Source: JABFRG01 sp046351415
Lineage (GTDB): Bacteria; Myxococcota_A; Polyangia; Polyangiales; Polyangiaceae
Assembly (NCBI GenBank): GCA_046351415.1
Contig: JAXLYO010000008.1
Coordinates: forward strand, 248,001 to 312,000
DNA length: 64,000 nucleotides
Direction of reading: 5' to 3'
The translations under genes and the position numbers were made by a program. Of this stretch, positions 48,930 to 58,085 are shown in pieces (position 1 is the first letter of the stretch; each line of letters begins with the position of its first letter). A model generated the notes under the pieces. That model had not been told where the DNA came from. It searched no databases and saw nothing but the letters and a program-made list of their open reading frames with translations.

Positions 48930-50482
48930 ATCTCCGAGCAAGAAGCCTCCTCGTGCTCACGGCTGCGGCGTTGCCGTTCGTCCTTGCGAGTGCGTGCGTG
49001 ACGCGTCTCGATGGCGTGTGCGACGTGAACAACGCCTGCACGGGCGACCCCGATGGCAGCGTGAAGGATGGCGGTGGCGACGCACTCGTCCCCCCCGGTT
49101 GCGCTTCGGGTAAGGACCCAAAAGACGACCCGAACTGCGTGAGCGACGGCAAGGGTGTGTTCGTGAAGGCGGGGGCATCTGGCGGCGACGGAACACGGGG
49201 CAAGCCGTTCGGTACGATCGGTGAAGGTCTGGCGAAGGCCGCGGGTCGCGCGGTGTTCGTGTGCGAGGGCACGTACGCCGAGGCGCTGGAATTGAGTGGC
49301 GCAGTGGCGCTGTATGGCGGCTTCGACTGCGCGACGTTCGCGCACGCAGGCAAGAAGAGCACGCTCGCATCACCGAAGGCGCTCGCAGTGACGGTGAAGC
49401 CAGGGGCCGCGGTGGTGCTGCAGGACTTCGTGGTTCGAGCGGCAGACGGATCTACGCCAGGGGAATCGAGCGTGGCAGTGTTCGCGAACGCTGCGCAAAG
49501 CGTGCAGATTGCACGTAGTGAGCTGACGGCGGGGGCCGGGGCGGCCGGGGCTATGGGGCAGGCGGGAGCTGCGGGCGAGGCAGGCGACGTGGGGAAAGCG
49601 CCAGTCGGTAATGCGGGCGGCGATCCGGGCGTGCGGACGTGCAACGACGGAACGAAATCGGTTGGGGGTGCAGGTGGAGCGGTGAACGCGGGGCCGACCT
49701 TCGCGCCGGGGACTGACGGAACGTCGACACCTGCGAACTACATGGAAGCAAACGGAGCCTTCACCGGGGCTGGCGGTAGCGCGTACGACGGAAACCCCGC
49801 GACGAGCGGACGCGCGGGAAAAAACGGCGCTCCGGGGAGCACGCTGGGCGCGCCCGCAGACATTGATGGCACACTCGACGGGGCCGGATGGATCGCTTCG
49901 TCGGGGAAAGCAGGCGGAACGGGATTCCCAGGCCAGGGCGGCGGCGGCGGTGGTGCTGGTGGCTCCGACGGTTCCGGTGGTCCCGGCGGTGGGGGCGGGA
50001 GCGGGGGCTGCGGCGGTGGGAGCGGGGCCGGGGGCCAAGGTGGCGGCAGCAGCATTGCCATCGTAGCGTTCCAGAGCGAGGTGAAGCTCACGGACACGAA
50101 GCTCGTTTCCGGAGTACCTGGAGCCGGCGGACAAGGCGGCACGGGCGGTGCAGGCGGCGGCGGCGGCGGCGGCGTGGGTAGCGTCACTGGCGCGACGGGC
50201 GGCGGCGGTGGGAACGGCGCGGGCGGCAATGGGGGAGGCGGCGGAACGGGCGGCTCCTCGTTCGGTGTACTCTACAAGGGTAAGGCGCCGATGATCAGTG
50301 GCGCCGCGGTGACCGACGCACCGACGGCGAGCTACCATACGGGCGCAGCGGTTGCGGACAACGGAGGTCCACCGGGTGACCGGGGCCCCGCAGGAAAGAT
50401 CGGCGCGCACGATGGCAACCCGGGCGTTGCGGGCGCCAAAGGCCGTGCGGGCAATGCGGCAGCCGTGCGTGAAGTGAAGTAG
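48926..50482 (+). CDS. Glycine-rich (PE-PGRS-like) lipoprotein
   Basis: A 518-residue lipoprotein (signal ending LASAC) with an N-terminal part resembling DUF1565 (KPFGTIGEGLAKAAGRAVFV, GTYAEALEL) and a long C-terminal part of glycine-rich repeats (GGAGGSDGSGGPGGGGGSGG in one stretch of 20). The latter is low complexity and collagen- or silk-like; it probably forms a surface fibre or matrix protein. It is the third gene of a coupled trio and is followed directly by the GANNNC hexamer tract. Confidence 0.75.
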   Translation: MNLRARSLLVLTAAALPFVLASACVTRLDGVCDVNNACTGDPDGSVKDGGGDALVPPGCASGKDPKDDPNCVSDGKGVFVKAGASGGDGTRGKPFGTIGEGLAKAAGRAVFVCEGTYAEALELSGAVALYGGFDCATFAHAGKKSTLASPKALAVTVKPGAAVVLQDFVVRAADGSTPGESSVAVFANAAQSVQIARSELTAGAGAAGAMGQAGAAGEAGDVGKAPVGNAGGDPGVRTCNDGTKSVGGAGGAVNAGPTFAPGTDGTSTPANYMEANGAFTGAGGSAYDGNPATSGRAGKNGAPGSTLGAPADIDGTLDGAGWIASSGKAGGTGFPGQGGGGGGAGGSDGSGGPGGGGGSGGCGGGSGAGGQGGGSSIAIVAFQSEVKLTDTKLVSGVPGAGGQGGTGGAGGGGGGGVGSVTGATGGGGGNGAGGNGGGGGTGGSSFGVLYKGKAPMISGAAVTDAPTASYHTGAAVADNGGPPGDRGPAGKIGAHDGNPGVAGAKGRAGNAAAVREVK

Positions 50483-50590
50483 TCGAGTTCGACAGCGACA
50501 GCGAATTCGACAGCGACTTCGAGTTCGACAGCGACGGCGACGTCGAATCCGATCTCGAGGGCGAGAGCGACCTCGACAGCGACGTGTGTC
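50483..50590 (+). repeat. Left GANNNC hexanucleotide tract
   Basis: Immediately after the stop of the glycine-rich gene come about sixteen successive hexamers of the form GANNNC or GANNNG (GACAGC five times, GACTTC, GAGTTC, GACGGC and so on). In one frame they read as alternating acidic residues. The tract points toward the Uma2 gene. A related tract lies at the other side of the gene pair, in the opposite orientation. Confidence 0.75.
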
Positions 50591-50595
50591 GAGCG

Positions 50596-51159
50596 CTACC
50601 TAGCCCACAAGAGGCTCAGATCGAGCTCGATCGCATCGAACGGGACCGCGCGCACGACTGCGGTGCCTGAGTAGACGTCGCGTACGCGAAACGAAGCACC
50701 GTCGAGCTCGAGGACTTCGAGGGTTAGAGCTTCGGGGTCCACGAACCATACGTGCTTCACCTCTTCCGCCGCGTACACGTTCAGTTTGTCGCCCCGATCG
50801 AGCGCCGCGCTGGAAGGAGAGAGCACTTCGCACACCCAATCTGGGCTGAGGACGAAGTACGCCTTGTCGACCGGCATCTCCGGCATGCGCTCGCGTCGCC
50901 ACCCTGCCAAGTCGGGCACGAGCACGTGCCGTCCAAGATGCAGCTCGGGCTCGTCCAGGAGGAGCCACCCCCCCGGGCCACCGCGACCTCGCTTGAATGG
51001 CGGCCCTAGCTCTTCGCCGAGGGTCGTCGCCGCCTGAGCGTGCTTCGGGGCGGGCCGAGGATGCGCATGCAGCACGCCGAACACGAGCTGCCCGGTGACA
51101 TGAGGGGGCAACGCGAGCAAGTCGTCGTACGTGGCTTCTCGCGACGCGCCTTGGGCCAT
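50596..51159 (-). CDS. Uma2-family (DUF820) restriction-endonuclease-fold protein
   Basis: A 187-residue protein of the Uma2 type: TYDDLLALPPHVTGQLVFGVLH at the start (residues about 10-31), VPDLAGWRRER, a PD-(D/E)xK-like region WVCEVLSPSSAALDRGDKLNVYA and VKHVWFVDPEALTLEVLEL. Uma2 domains are nuclease-like and often associated with mobile or toxin-like genes, but their function is not settled. Its stop is six bases from the left hexamer tract. Confidence 0.85.
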   Translation of the reverse strand: MAQGASREATYDDLLALPPHVTGQLVFGVLHAHPRPAPKHAQAATTLGEELGPPFKRGRGGPGGWLLLDEPELHLGRHVLVPDLAGWRRERMPEMPVDKAYFVLSPDWVCEVLSPSSAALDRGDKLNVYAAEEVKHVWFVDPEALTLEVLELDGASFRVRDVYSGTAVVRAVPFDAIELDLSLLWAR

Positions 51160-51223
51160 GAGGGAATCATAGCGTGGGCGGCCCCCCGGCGCGAAGGGGC
51201 CACGTGACTATCGCGCCAGAACC

Positions 51224-51565
51224 TCAAAGCCGGGAGAGCATCGCGGACAGCCGAGCTGCGAGCCCAATGATTCTGCGAGCGTGTTCGGCCGACGCCACAC
51301 CCAAGGCGGCCGAGAGATCGAGCGCCGCCGCAACCTCCGCCGCCGAACCGCGAGCACAAGAGAAGAACTTTCGACGCATCGGAAGACTCGAGCTCGGAAG
51401 CCCCTCCGCCAGATTCAGAAACGCCGACTTCGCCGCCCGCGAAGCCTGCTCCCGCAACTCCGAATCCCGAATCGCCGCCAACTGAACGAGCACCACCAGC
51501 TCCCGAGCCGCCCGATAAACATCCAACCGCATAAACCCAAATTCCTGACCGACTTTTTCTTGCAT
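51224..51565 (-). CDS. Four-helix-bundle protein (23S rRNA IVP-like family)
   Basis: Starting at ATG 51565, the protein is 113 residues and fully helical: FMRLDVYRAARELVVLVQL, SELREQASRAAKSAFLNLAEG, RKFFSCARGSAAEVAAALDL and AEHARRIIGLAARLSAML. The S-x-x-x-N-L-A-E-G segment is the mark of the four-helix-bundle family also found in 23S rRNA intervening sequences. The longer in-frame start at 51604 is possible. It sits within a 20-bp inverted repeat (51545-51678). It is not within an rRNA gene here. Confidence 0.72.
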   Translation of the reverse strand: MQEKVGQEFGFMRLDVYRAARELVVLVQLAAIRDSELREQASRAAKSAFLNLAEGLPSSSLPMRRKFFSCARGSAAEVAAALDLSAALGVASAEHARRIIGLAARLSAMLSRL

Positions 51566-51678
51566 GCCCAACCCCCAGCGCAGCTTTCGTGACAGCTGAT
51601 CCATCGCAAACCGCCGCCCCCAATCCGACAGCTGGCGCGAAAGGTGCGCGTCCAGGGCTGCAAGAAAAAGTCGGTCAG
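51545..51678. repeat. 20-bp perfect inverted repeat around the four-helix gene start
   Basis: CTGACCGACTTTTTCTTGCA (51545-51564) is the exact reverse complement of TGCAAGAAAAAGTCGGTCAG (51659-51678). The start codon of the four-helix gene (51563-51565, minus strand) lies at the inner edge of one arm. Perfect 20-bp arms about 94 bases apart are not expected by chance. Confidence 0.88.
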
Positions 51679-51717
51679 AGTGCTGAGCCGAGTTCGAAGC
51701 AGTCAAAGTTCACCGCC

Positions 51718-51878
51718 GAAGTCGCTGTCGAAGTCGCAGTCGCAGTCGCAGTCAAAGGTAAGCGTACGGCGATGGACGTCCTGACAGCGTGAGCGTCGCA
51801 GTCGCAGTCGCAGTCGCAGTCGCAGTCGCAGTCGCAGTCGCAGTCGCAGTCGCAGTCGCAGTCGCAGTCGCAGTCGCA
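51718..51878 (-). repeat. Right GANNNC hexanucleotide tract with 14 perfect GTCGCA units
   Basis: On the minus strand this is GAC-led hexamers; on the plus strand the core is GTCGCA repeated 14 times (51795-51878, 84 bp), preceded by a shorter imperfect tract at 51718-51744 (GTCGCT, GTCGAA, GTCGCA). It begins about 27 bases after the stop of the sigma54 regulator. It is a microsatellite and could change length by slippage. The + strand frame encodes Val-Ala repeats and is not a gene. Confidence 0.88.
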
Positions 51879-51905
51879 GTCGAAGTCCCCCTCGACGTCG
51901 ACCCG

Positions 51906-53270
51906 CTACAAATCGTTGATGTTGTAATCCTTCAGCTTGTACAAGAGCGCCCGATGGCTGATCTCCAAGATCTCCGCCGCGCGGGTGCGATTGCCCTTCG
52001 TCTTCTGAAGCGCCCGCCGAATCAAGATCTCCTCGATCGCGGAAACGGTCTTCTTGATCGATAGCTCCCCGCTCTCGATGCGCTGCTGAACGGGGTCCAT
52101 CGCTTGCCTGAGGCGCTCCGGCATGTCGCGTTCTTCGATGACCTCGCCTTCCGCGAGCACCATGGCACGCTCGATCGTGTTCTCGAGCTCACGCACGTTT
52201 CCAGGCCAGCCGTAGTCGAGCAGCAGCTTGCGCGCGTCGTGGGAGAGCCCGCGAAGATTCGTGCCGAGGCGTGCGTTGTTGCGGGCGATGAAGTGGTCGA
52301 CGAGGAGCGACACGTCTTCCTTGCGCTCGCGGAGCGGCGGAATGGCGAGCGAGAGCACGTTGATGCGGTAGAACAAATCTTCACGAAAGCGGCCCGCCTT
52401 GGCTTCGGCGCCCAGGTCGCGATGCGTGGCTGCGATGATGCGCACGTCGACTTTCGTGTCCTTCGTGTCGCCGAGCTTGCGGATGATCTCTTCTTGCAGC
52501 GCACGTAACAGCTTCACCTGGAGGCTGAGCGGGAGCTCGCCGATTTCGTCGAGGAAGAGCGTGCCGCCATTCGCTTCTTCGAAGAGCCCTCGTTTGTCGG
52601 AGCTCGCATCGGTGAATGCACCCTTGCGATGACCGAAGAGCTCGCTCTCGAGCAGGTTCTCCGGAATCGCGCCGCAGTTGACCGCGACGAACGGGTGGCT
52701 TTTCCTGGATGAACGGTTGTGAATGGCGCGCGCCACGAGCTCTTTGCCGACGCCGCTCTCGCCCGTGACGAGGACCGTCGTCTTGTAGTCGGCGATCTTG
52801 TCGATGGTGCGAAAGATGACGTTCATCGGTTCGCTCTTCGCGAGGATCGATTCGAACAGGTGGTCTTTCTGAATCTGTGCGCGGAGGGCTTTGTTCTCGC
52901 GCTTCAACGTTTCGCGCTCTTCGGCTTTGCGTAGCGCGAGCACGACCTCGTCCGCCTTGAAGGGCTTTTGGACGTAGTCGTAGGCACCGTGCTTGATCGC
53001 TTCGAGCGCCATGTCGACGTTGCCGTATGCGCTCATCACGATGACGGTCGCATGATGGTTCTTTGCACGAAGCGCCGAGAGCAGGTCGAGCCCTCCCATC
53101 TTCGGCATGCGTACATCGGTGAGGATGACGTCGGGGTCGAACGCATCGAGTTTCGCGAGCGCGTCTTCGCCGCTCTCGGCCACATCGACTTCGTAGTTGT
53201 GCTTCGAGAGGAGGGTGCGGAGCACGAGTCTGATGTTCTCTTCGTCATCGACGACAAGTACGCGTCGCAT
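51906..53270 (-). CDS. NtrC-family sigma54-dependent response regulator
   Basis: A 454-residue enhancer-binding regulator. Receiver domain about 1-120 with the phosphoacceptor Asp in DVILTDVRMPKMGG; AAA+ domain about 140-375 with Walker A GESGVGKELVARA and Walker B TLFLDEIGELP; and a C-terminal Fis-type helix-turn-helix (GNRTRAAEILEISHRALLYKL). The sigma54-contact loop reads GAFTDA instead of the usual GAFTGA. The adjacent genes include no histidine kinase. It is divergent from the DUF1343 gene. Confidence 0.93.
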   Translation of the reverse strand: MRRVLVVDDEENIRLVLRTLLSKHNYEVDVAESGEDALAKLDAFDPDVILTDVRMPKMGGLDLLSALRAKNHHATVIVMSAYGNVDMALEAIKHGAYDYVQKPFKADEVVLALRKAEERETLKRENKALRAQIQKDHLFESILAKSEPMNVIFRTIDKIADYKTTVLVTGESGVGKELVARAIHNRSSRKSHPFVAVNCGAIPENLLESELFGHRKGAFTDASSDKRGLFEEANGGTLFLDEIGELPLSLQVKLLRALQEEIIRKLGDTKDTKVDVRIIAATHRDLGAEAKAGRFREDLFYRINVLSLAIPPLRERKEDVSLLVDHFIARNNARLGTNLRGLSHDARKLLLDYGWPGNVRELENTIERAMVLAEGEVIEERDMPERLRQAMDPVQQRIESGELSIKKTVSAIEEILIRRALQKTKGNRTRAAEILEISHRALLYKLKDYNINDL

Positions 53271-53392
53271 CTTCTCGTTTCCCTCGGTGGAGCTCAGCTA
53301 CGCAACCGTTGCGTAATGAATCCAGTATGCGCTCAACTGCGAACTATTCCAAGGGTTTGCATTGCGCAGAGTTTGCAGTTAAGAAGAGGGAC

Positions 53393-54580
53393 GTGGAATT
53401 CGGAATCGACCGCGTCGCCTCCCTCGTCCCGCGTCTCCGGGGCAAACGTTTCGGGCTCTTGGCGCATCCCGCTTCGGTCGATGCGCGCCTGTCGCACATC
53501 TCCTCCGTTCTTCGGCGCGAGGGGTTGCGGCCCGAAATCATCTTCGGCCCCGAGCACGGCTACGGCGGCGAAGCGCAAGACATGATTTCCGTCACGGATG
53601 CGCGCGACCGCGATGGCATCGTCGTTCGCAGCTTGTATGGCGCCGAAGAGTCGGCTCTTTCACCGAACCCCGAGGACATTCGAGGGCTCGATGCGATCGT
53701 GGTCGACTTGCAGGATGTGGGCGCGCGTTACTACACGTTCATCTGGACGGCGGTACTCGTCCTTCGCGTTGCCTCCAAGTTGGGGGTGCCGCTCATCGTC
53801 CTCGATCGTCCGAATCCGCTGGGAGGGACGGTCATCGAAGGACGTCTTCCCGAAGCACCGCTCTATCACTCGTTCGTCGGCCTCGAGCCCATGCCCATTC
53901 GGCATGGGCTTACGCTCGGTGAGGTCGTGCGGTGGCGTGCACGGGAGGAAAAGCTCCCTCCTGAATCGGTGGAGGTCGTCGAGGTCCTCGGGTGGCAACG
54001 CGACGCCGAGGCGCCTTCCTGCGATAGGCCGTTCGTGATGCCCTCCCCCAACATGCCCGACTACCTCACCGCACGAGTCTATCCGGGAGCGTGCTTGCTC
54101 GAAGGCACCAATCTTTCCGAAGGGCGGGGGACTACACGCCCGTTCGAACTCGTAGGTGCGCCCTGGCTCGATGGCGAACGACTTGCTGGAGAGCTGATGA
54201 AGACGGGGCTGCCAGGCTTCACGGCACGGCCCGTATCGTTTCGACCGATGTTCCAAAAGCACGGCGGACGTGACTGCGGAGGCATCTACGTGCACGTGAC
54301 CGATGGGCGGTTCCGGTCCGTTGCGACATACGCAGCCCTCATTGCGTGTGCCTACAGCCAAAACCGCGAGCATTTTCGCTTCCGCACGGAGCGCTACGAA
54401 TTCCGCGACGACGTTCCGGCGCTCGACCTCCTTTGCGGAGGGCCCCATGTCCGCGAGGCCATTGTCCGGGGCGACAGTCCGCGCGAGGTGGCCGAATATC
54501 TTTCCCAGGTTTCACCAAATGGCGAGAAATTCACGAAGGATTACTGGGGAAGTGCGCTGCTTTACCCGCCATCGGCCTAG
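53393..54580 (+). CDS. DUF1343 (NamZ-like) protein
   Basis: A 395-residue protein of the DUF1343 family, whose characterised member NamZ is an exo-beta-N-acetylmuramidase. Family blocks: KRFGLLAHPASVD, FGPEHGYGGEAQD, VVDLQDVGARYYTF, DRPNPLGGTVIEG, PSPNMPDYLTARVYPG and ACLLEGTNLSEGRGTTRPFE. The start is GTG 53393 preceded by AAGAAGAGGGAC; upstream Met codons add residues without conservation. It lacks a signal peptide. It would act in muropeptide recycling. It is divergent from the regulator. Confidence 0.88.
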   Translation: MEFGIDRVASLVPRLRGKRFGLLAHPASVDARLSHISSVLRREGLRPEIIFGPEHGYGGEAQDMISVTDARDRDGIVVRSLYGAEESALSPNPEDIRGLDAIVVDLQDVGARYYTFIWTAVLVLRVASKLGVPLIVLDRPNPLGGTVIEGRLPEAPLYHSFVGLEPMPIRHGLTLGEVVRWRAREEKLPPESVEVVEVLGWQRDAEAPSCDRPFVMPSPNMPDYLTARVYPGACLLEGTNLSEGRGTTRPFELVGAPWLDGERLAGELMKTGLPGFTARPVSFRPMFQKHGGRDCGGIYVHVTDGRFRSVATYAALIACAYSQNREHFRFRTERYEFRDDVPALDLLCGGPHVREAIVRGDSPREVAEYLSQVSPNGEKFTKDYWGSALLYPPSA

Positions 54581-54613
54581 CCATGGCGTTTTACGCCGAC
54601 TAGACTCCTGCCC

Positions 54614-56350
<1,737 letters not shown>

Positions 56351-56354
56351 AGCG

Positions 56355-58076
56355 ATGAATCTCGCGTACTTCGTCGTTCTCGTGAGTGCACTCATCTTCG
56401 TGCACGAGTTCGGGCACTTCATCGTGGCGAAGTTCTTCAACGTGAAGGTCCTCACGTTCTCGATCGGCTTCGGTCCGAAGATTCTCCGCATTCGCGGCAA
56501 GGAGACCGAGTACTGCCTCGCTCTTCTGCCCTTCGGCGGGTTCGTACGCATGCTCGAAGAATCGTCCGGAGGAGGGGACATTCTCCCGGAAGAGCGCGCC
56601 CGCACCTTCGAAGCCCAAGCGTATTGGAAGCGTGTGCTCATCGTGCTCGCAGGTCCGGCGATGAACGTGCTCTTTCCGGTCGTACTCTACACGACGGTCT
56701 TCTTGGAAGACCGCACGTTCCACGCACCACTCGTCGGCTCGATCGAACCTGGCAAACCCGCGGACGGCAAGCTGATGCCTGGCGACGCGGTGATCGCCAT
56801 CGACGGAACCGAGGTCACGAGCTTTCCGCAGATCCAAGCGTACGTTGCTGACCACCCCGGTGCACCGCTGAAGTTCCTCGTCGATCGCGACGGCAAGCGC
56901 ACGGAAGTGTGGGTGACGCCCGCCAACGAAGTGCGTCGCGTCGAACCCGCGGAGCTCGACCTCTACGAACACGAAGGCAAGGTCGGCATCTCTCCGAAGT
57001 TCGGTGCTGCGGTCGTCGGCCTCCCGCGCACGGATGCCGTGGCGCATCGCGCGGGGCTTCGCACCTTCGACCGGGTCATCTCCATCAACGGTCGCAAGGT
57101 CGATCGCTACGTCGACCTCATCAACTTGCTTTCCCAGAACCGCGGCGACGCGGTCGTCTTGACGGTCCTTCGGCCCGTGCCTGTCAGCCAGGCTCTTGGC
57201 GGGCTCTGCGACTTCTCGCTCGTCGAGCCGGTGATGATTCAGCTGACGCCGCTGCCACGCGAAGCCGATGCTCGCCTCGACGACTTTGCTGCCCGTGAAC
57301 GAGACGTGCTTGCTCGCGTTGGAGCCGAAAGCTCGGAGATGTACGTGGCGTTCGTGCCTGAAGGTTCCAGTGAATGGAAGGCCGGCCTTCGCGTGGGTGA
57401 TCGCGTGACGAGCCTCGACGGCGTGCAACAACGTCGTTGGCGCACCATGGAGGCCTCCCTCAAGGGCGAGCCGACGCAGATGCACGAGCTCGCATGGACG
57501 CGCGCAGGCGACCTTTACTCCGGGCGCTTCCAGATGCGCACCGAATCCTGGGTCGACGACGCGGGCAAGCGTCACGAACGCTACGTGTTCCGCACGATGC
57601 ACTGGCTTCCTGACGCGCCTGATTCGCTCGTCCCGAATCCGCATCCGTTCCTTTACGCGGTGAAGCGTGGGGTCACGGAGACCGCCAATGTCGTGCGCTA
57701 CATCGTCGTCGGGTTCTGGCGTATGGCGCAGGGGCGCCTCAGCCTCTCCAGCATGAGCGGACCCATCCGCATGTACGAGCTCGCGGGCGAAGCGGGTGCG
57801 CGTGGTACGACCGAATTCCTGTGGGCGATGGCCGTCATCTCCGCGAACCTCGGCCTCGTGAATCTCCTCCCGGTGCCGGTGCTGGACGGCGGACACTTGC
57901 TCCTCTTTTCGATCGAAGTCGTGCTTCGTCGCAGGCTTTCGCTCGGCGTACGAAAGGGCGTGAGCCTCTTCGGTATGGCCATCTTGGTCATCTTGATGCT
58001 GATCGCATTCAAGAACGACATGGCGCCGCGCTGGGACGACCTCGTGCTCGCAGTGAAAGAGCTTTTCTCGAGCTGA
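56355..58076 (+). CDS. rseP: Site-2 metalloprotease RseP, with central PDZ-type domains
   Basis: RseP is an inner-membrane zinc protease that cleaves membrane-bound regulators such as anti-sigma factors. The motif H17-E18-F19-G20-H21 lies in the first helix and the partner NLLPVPVLDGGH near residue 500. Between the helices are PDZ-type domains (about 120-420). At 573 residues it is longer than the usual 450. Partner candidates in the window are the anti-sigma factor at 29167-29679 or a substrate elsewhere; no direct evidence. Confidence 0.93.
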   Translation: MNLAYFVVLVSALIFVHEFGHFIVAKFFNVKVLTFSIGFGPKILRIRGKETEYCLALLPFGGFVRMLEESSGGGDILPEERARTFEAQAYWKRVLIVLAGPAMNVLFPVVLYTTVFLEDRTFHAPLVGSIEPGKPADGKLMPGDAVIAIDGTEVTSFPQIQAYVADHPGAPLKFLVDRDGKRTEVWVTPANEVRRVEPAELDLYEHEGKVGISPKFGAAVVGLPRTDAVAHRAGLRTFDRVISINGRKVDRYVDLINLLSQNRGDAVVLTVLRPVPVSQALGGLCDFSLVEPVMIQLTPLPREADARLDDFAARERDVLARVGAESSEMYVAFVPEGSSEWKAGLRVGDRVTSLDGVQQRRWRTMEASLKGEPTQMHELAWTRAGDLYSGRFQMRTESWVDDAGKRHERYVFRTMHWLPDAPDSLVPNPHPFLYAVKRGVTETANVVRYIVVGFWRMAQGRLSLSSMSGPIRMYELAGEAGARGTTEFLWAMAVISANLGLVNLLPVPVLDGGHLLLFSIEVVLRRRLSLGVRKGVSLFGMAILVILMLIAFKNDMAPRWDDLVLAVKELFSS

Positions 58077-58085
58077 GCTCGCAAG

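Noticed and set aside
49738..50229. Proline-rich antisense frame opposite the glycine-rich gene
   Set aside because: Complement of GGN codons; a by-product of the glycine-rich gene.
51224..51565. Reading the four-helix protein as proof of a 23S rRNA intervening sequence
   Set aside because: The gene is flanked by protein genes and repeats, not by rRNA; the family also occurs as free-standing genes.
51789..52064. Frame encoding Val-Ala repeats through the GTCGCA tract
   Set aside because: It is just translation of the microsatellite and runs into the antisense of the regulator; no homologous pattern.
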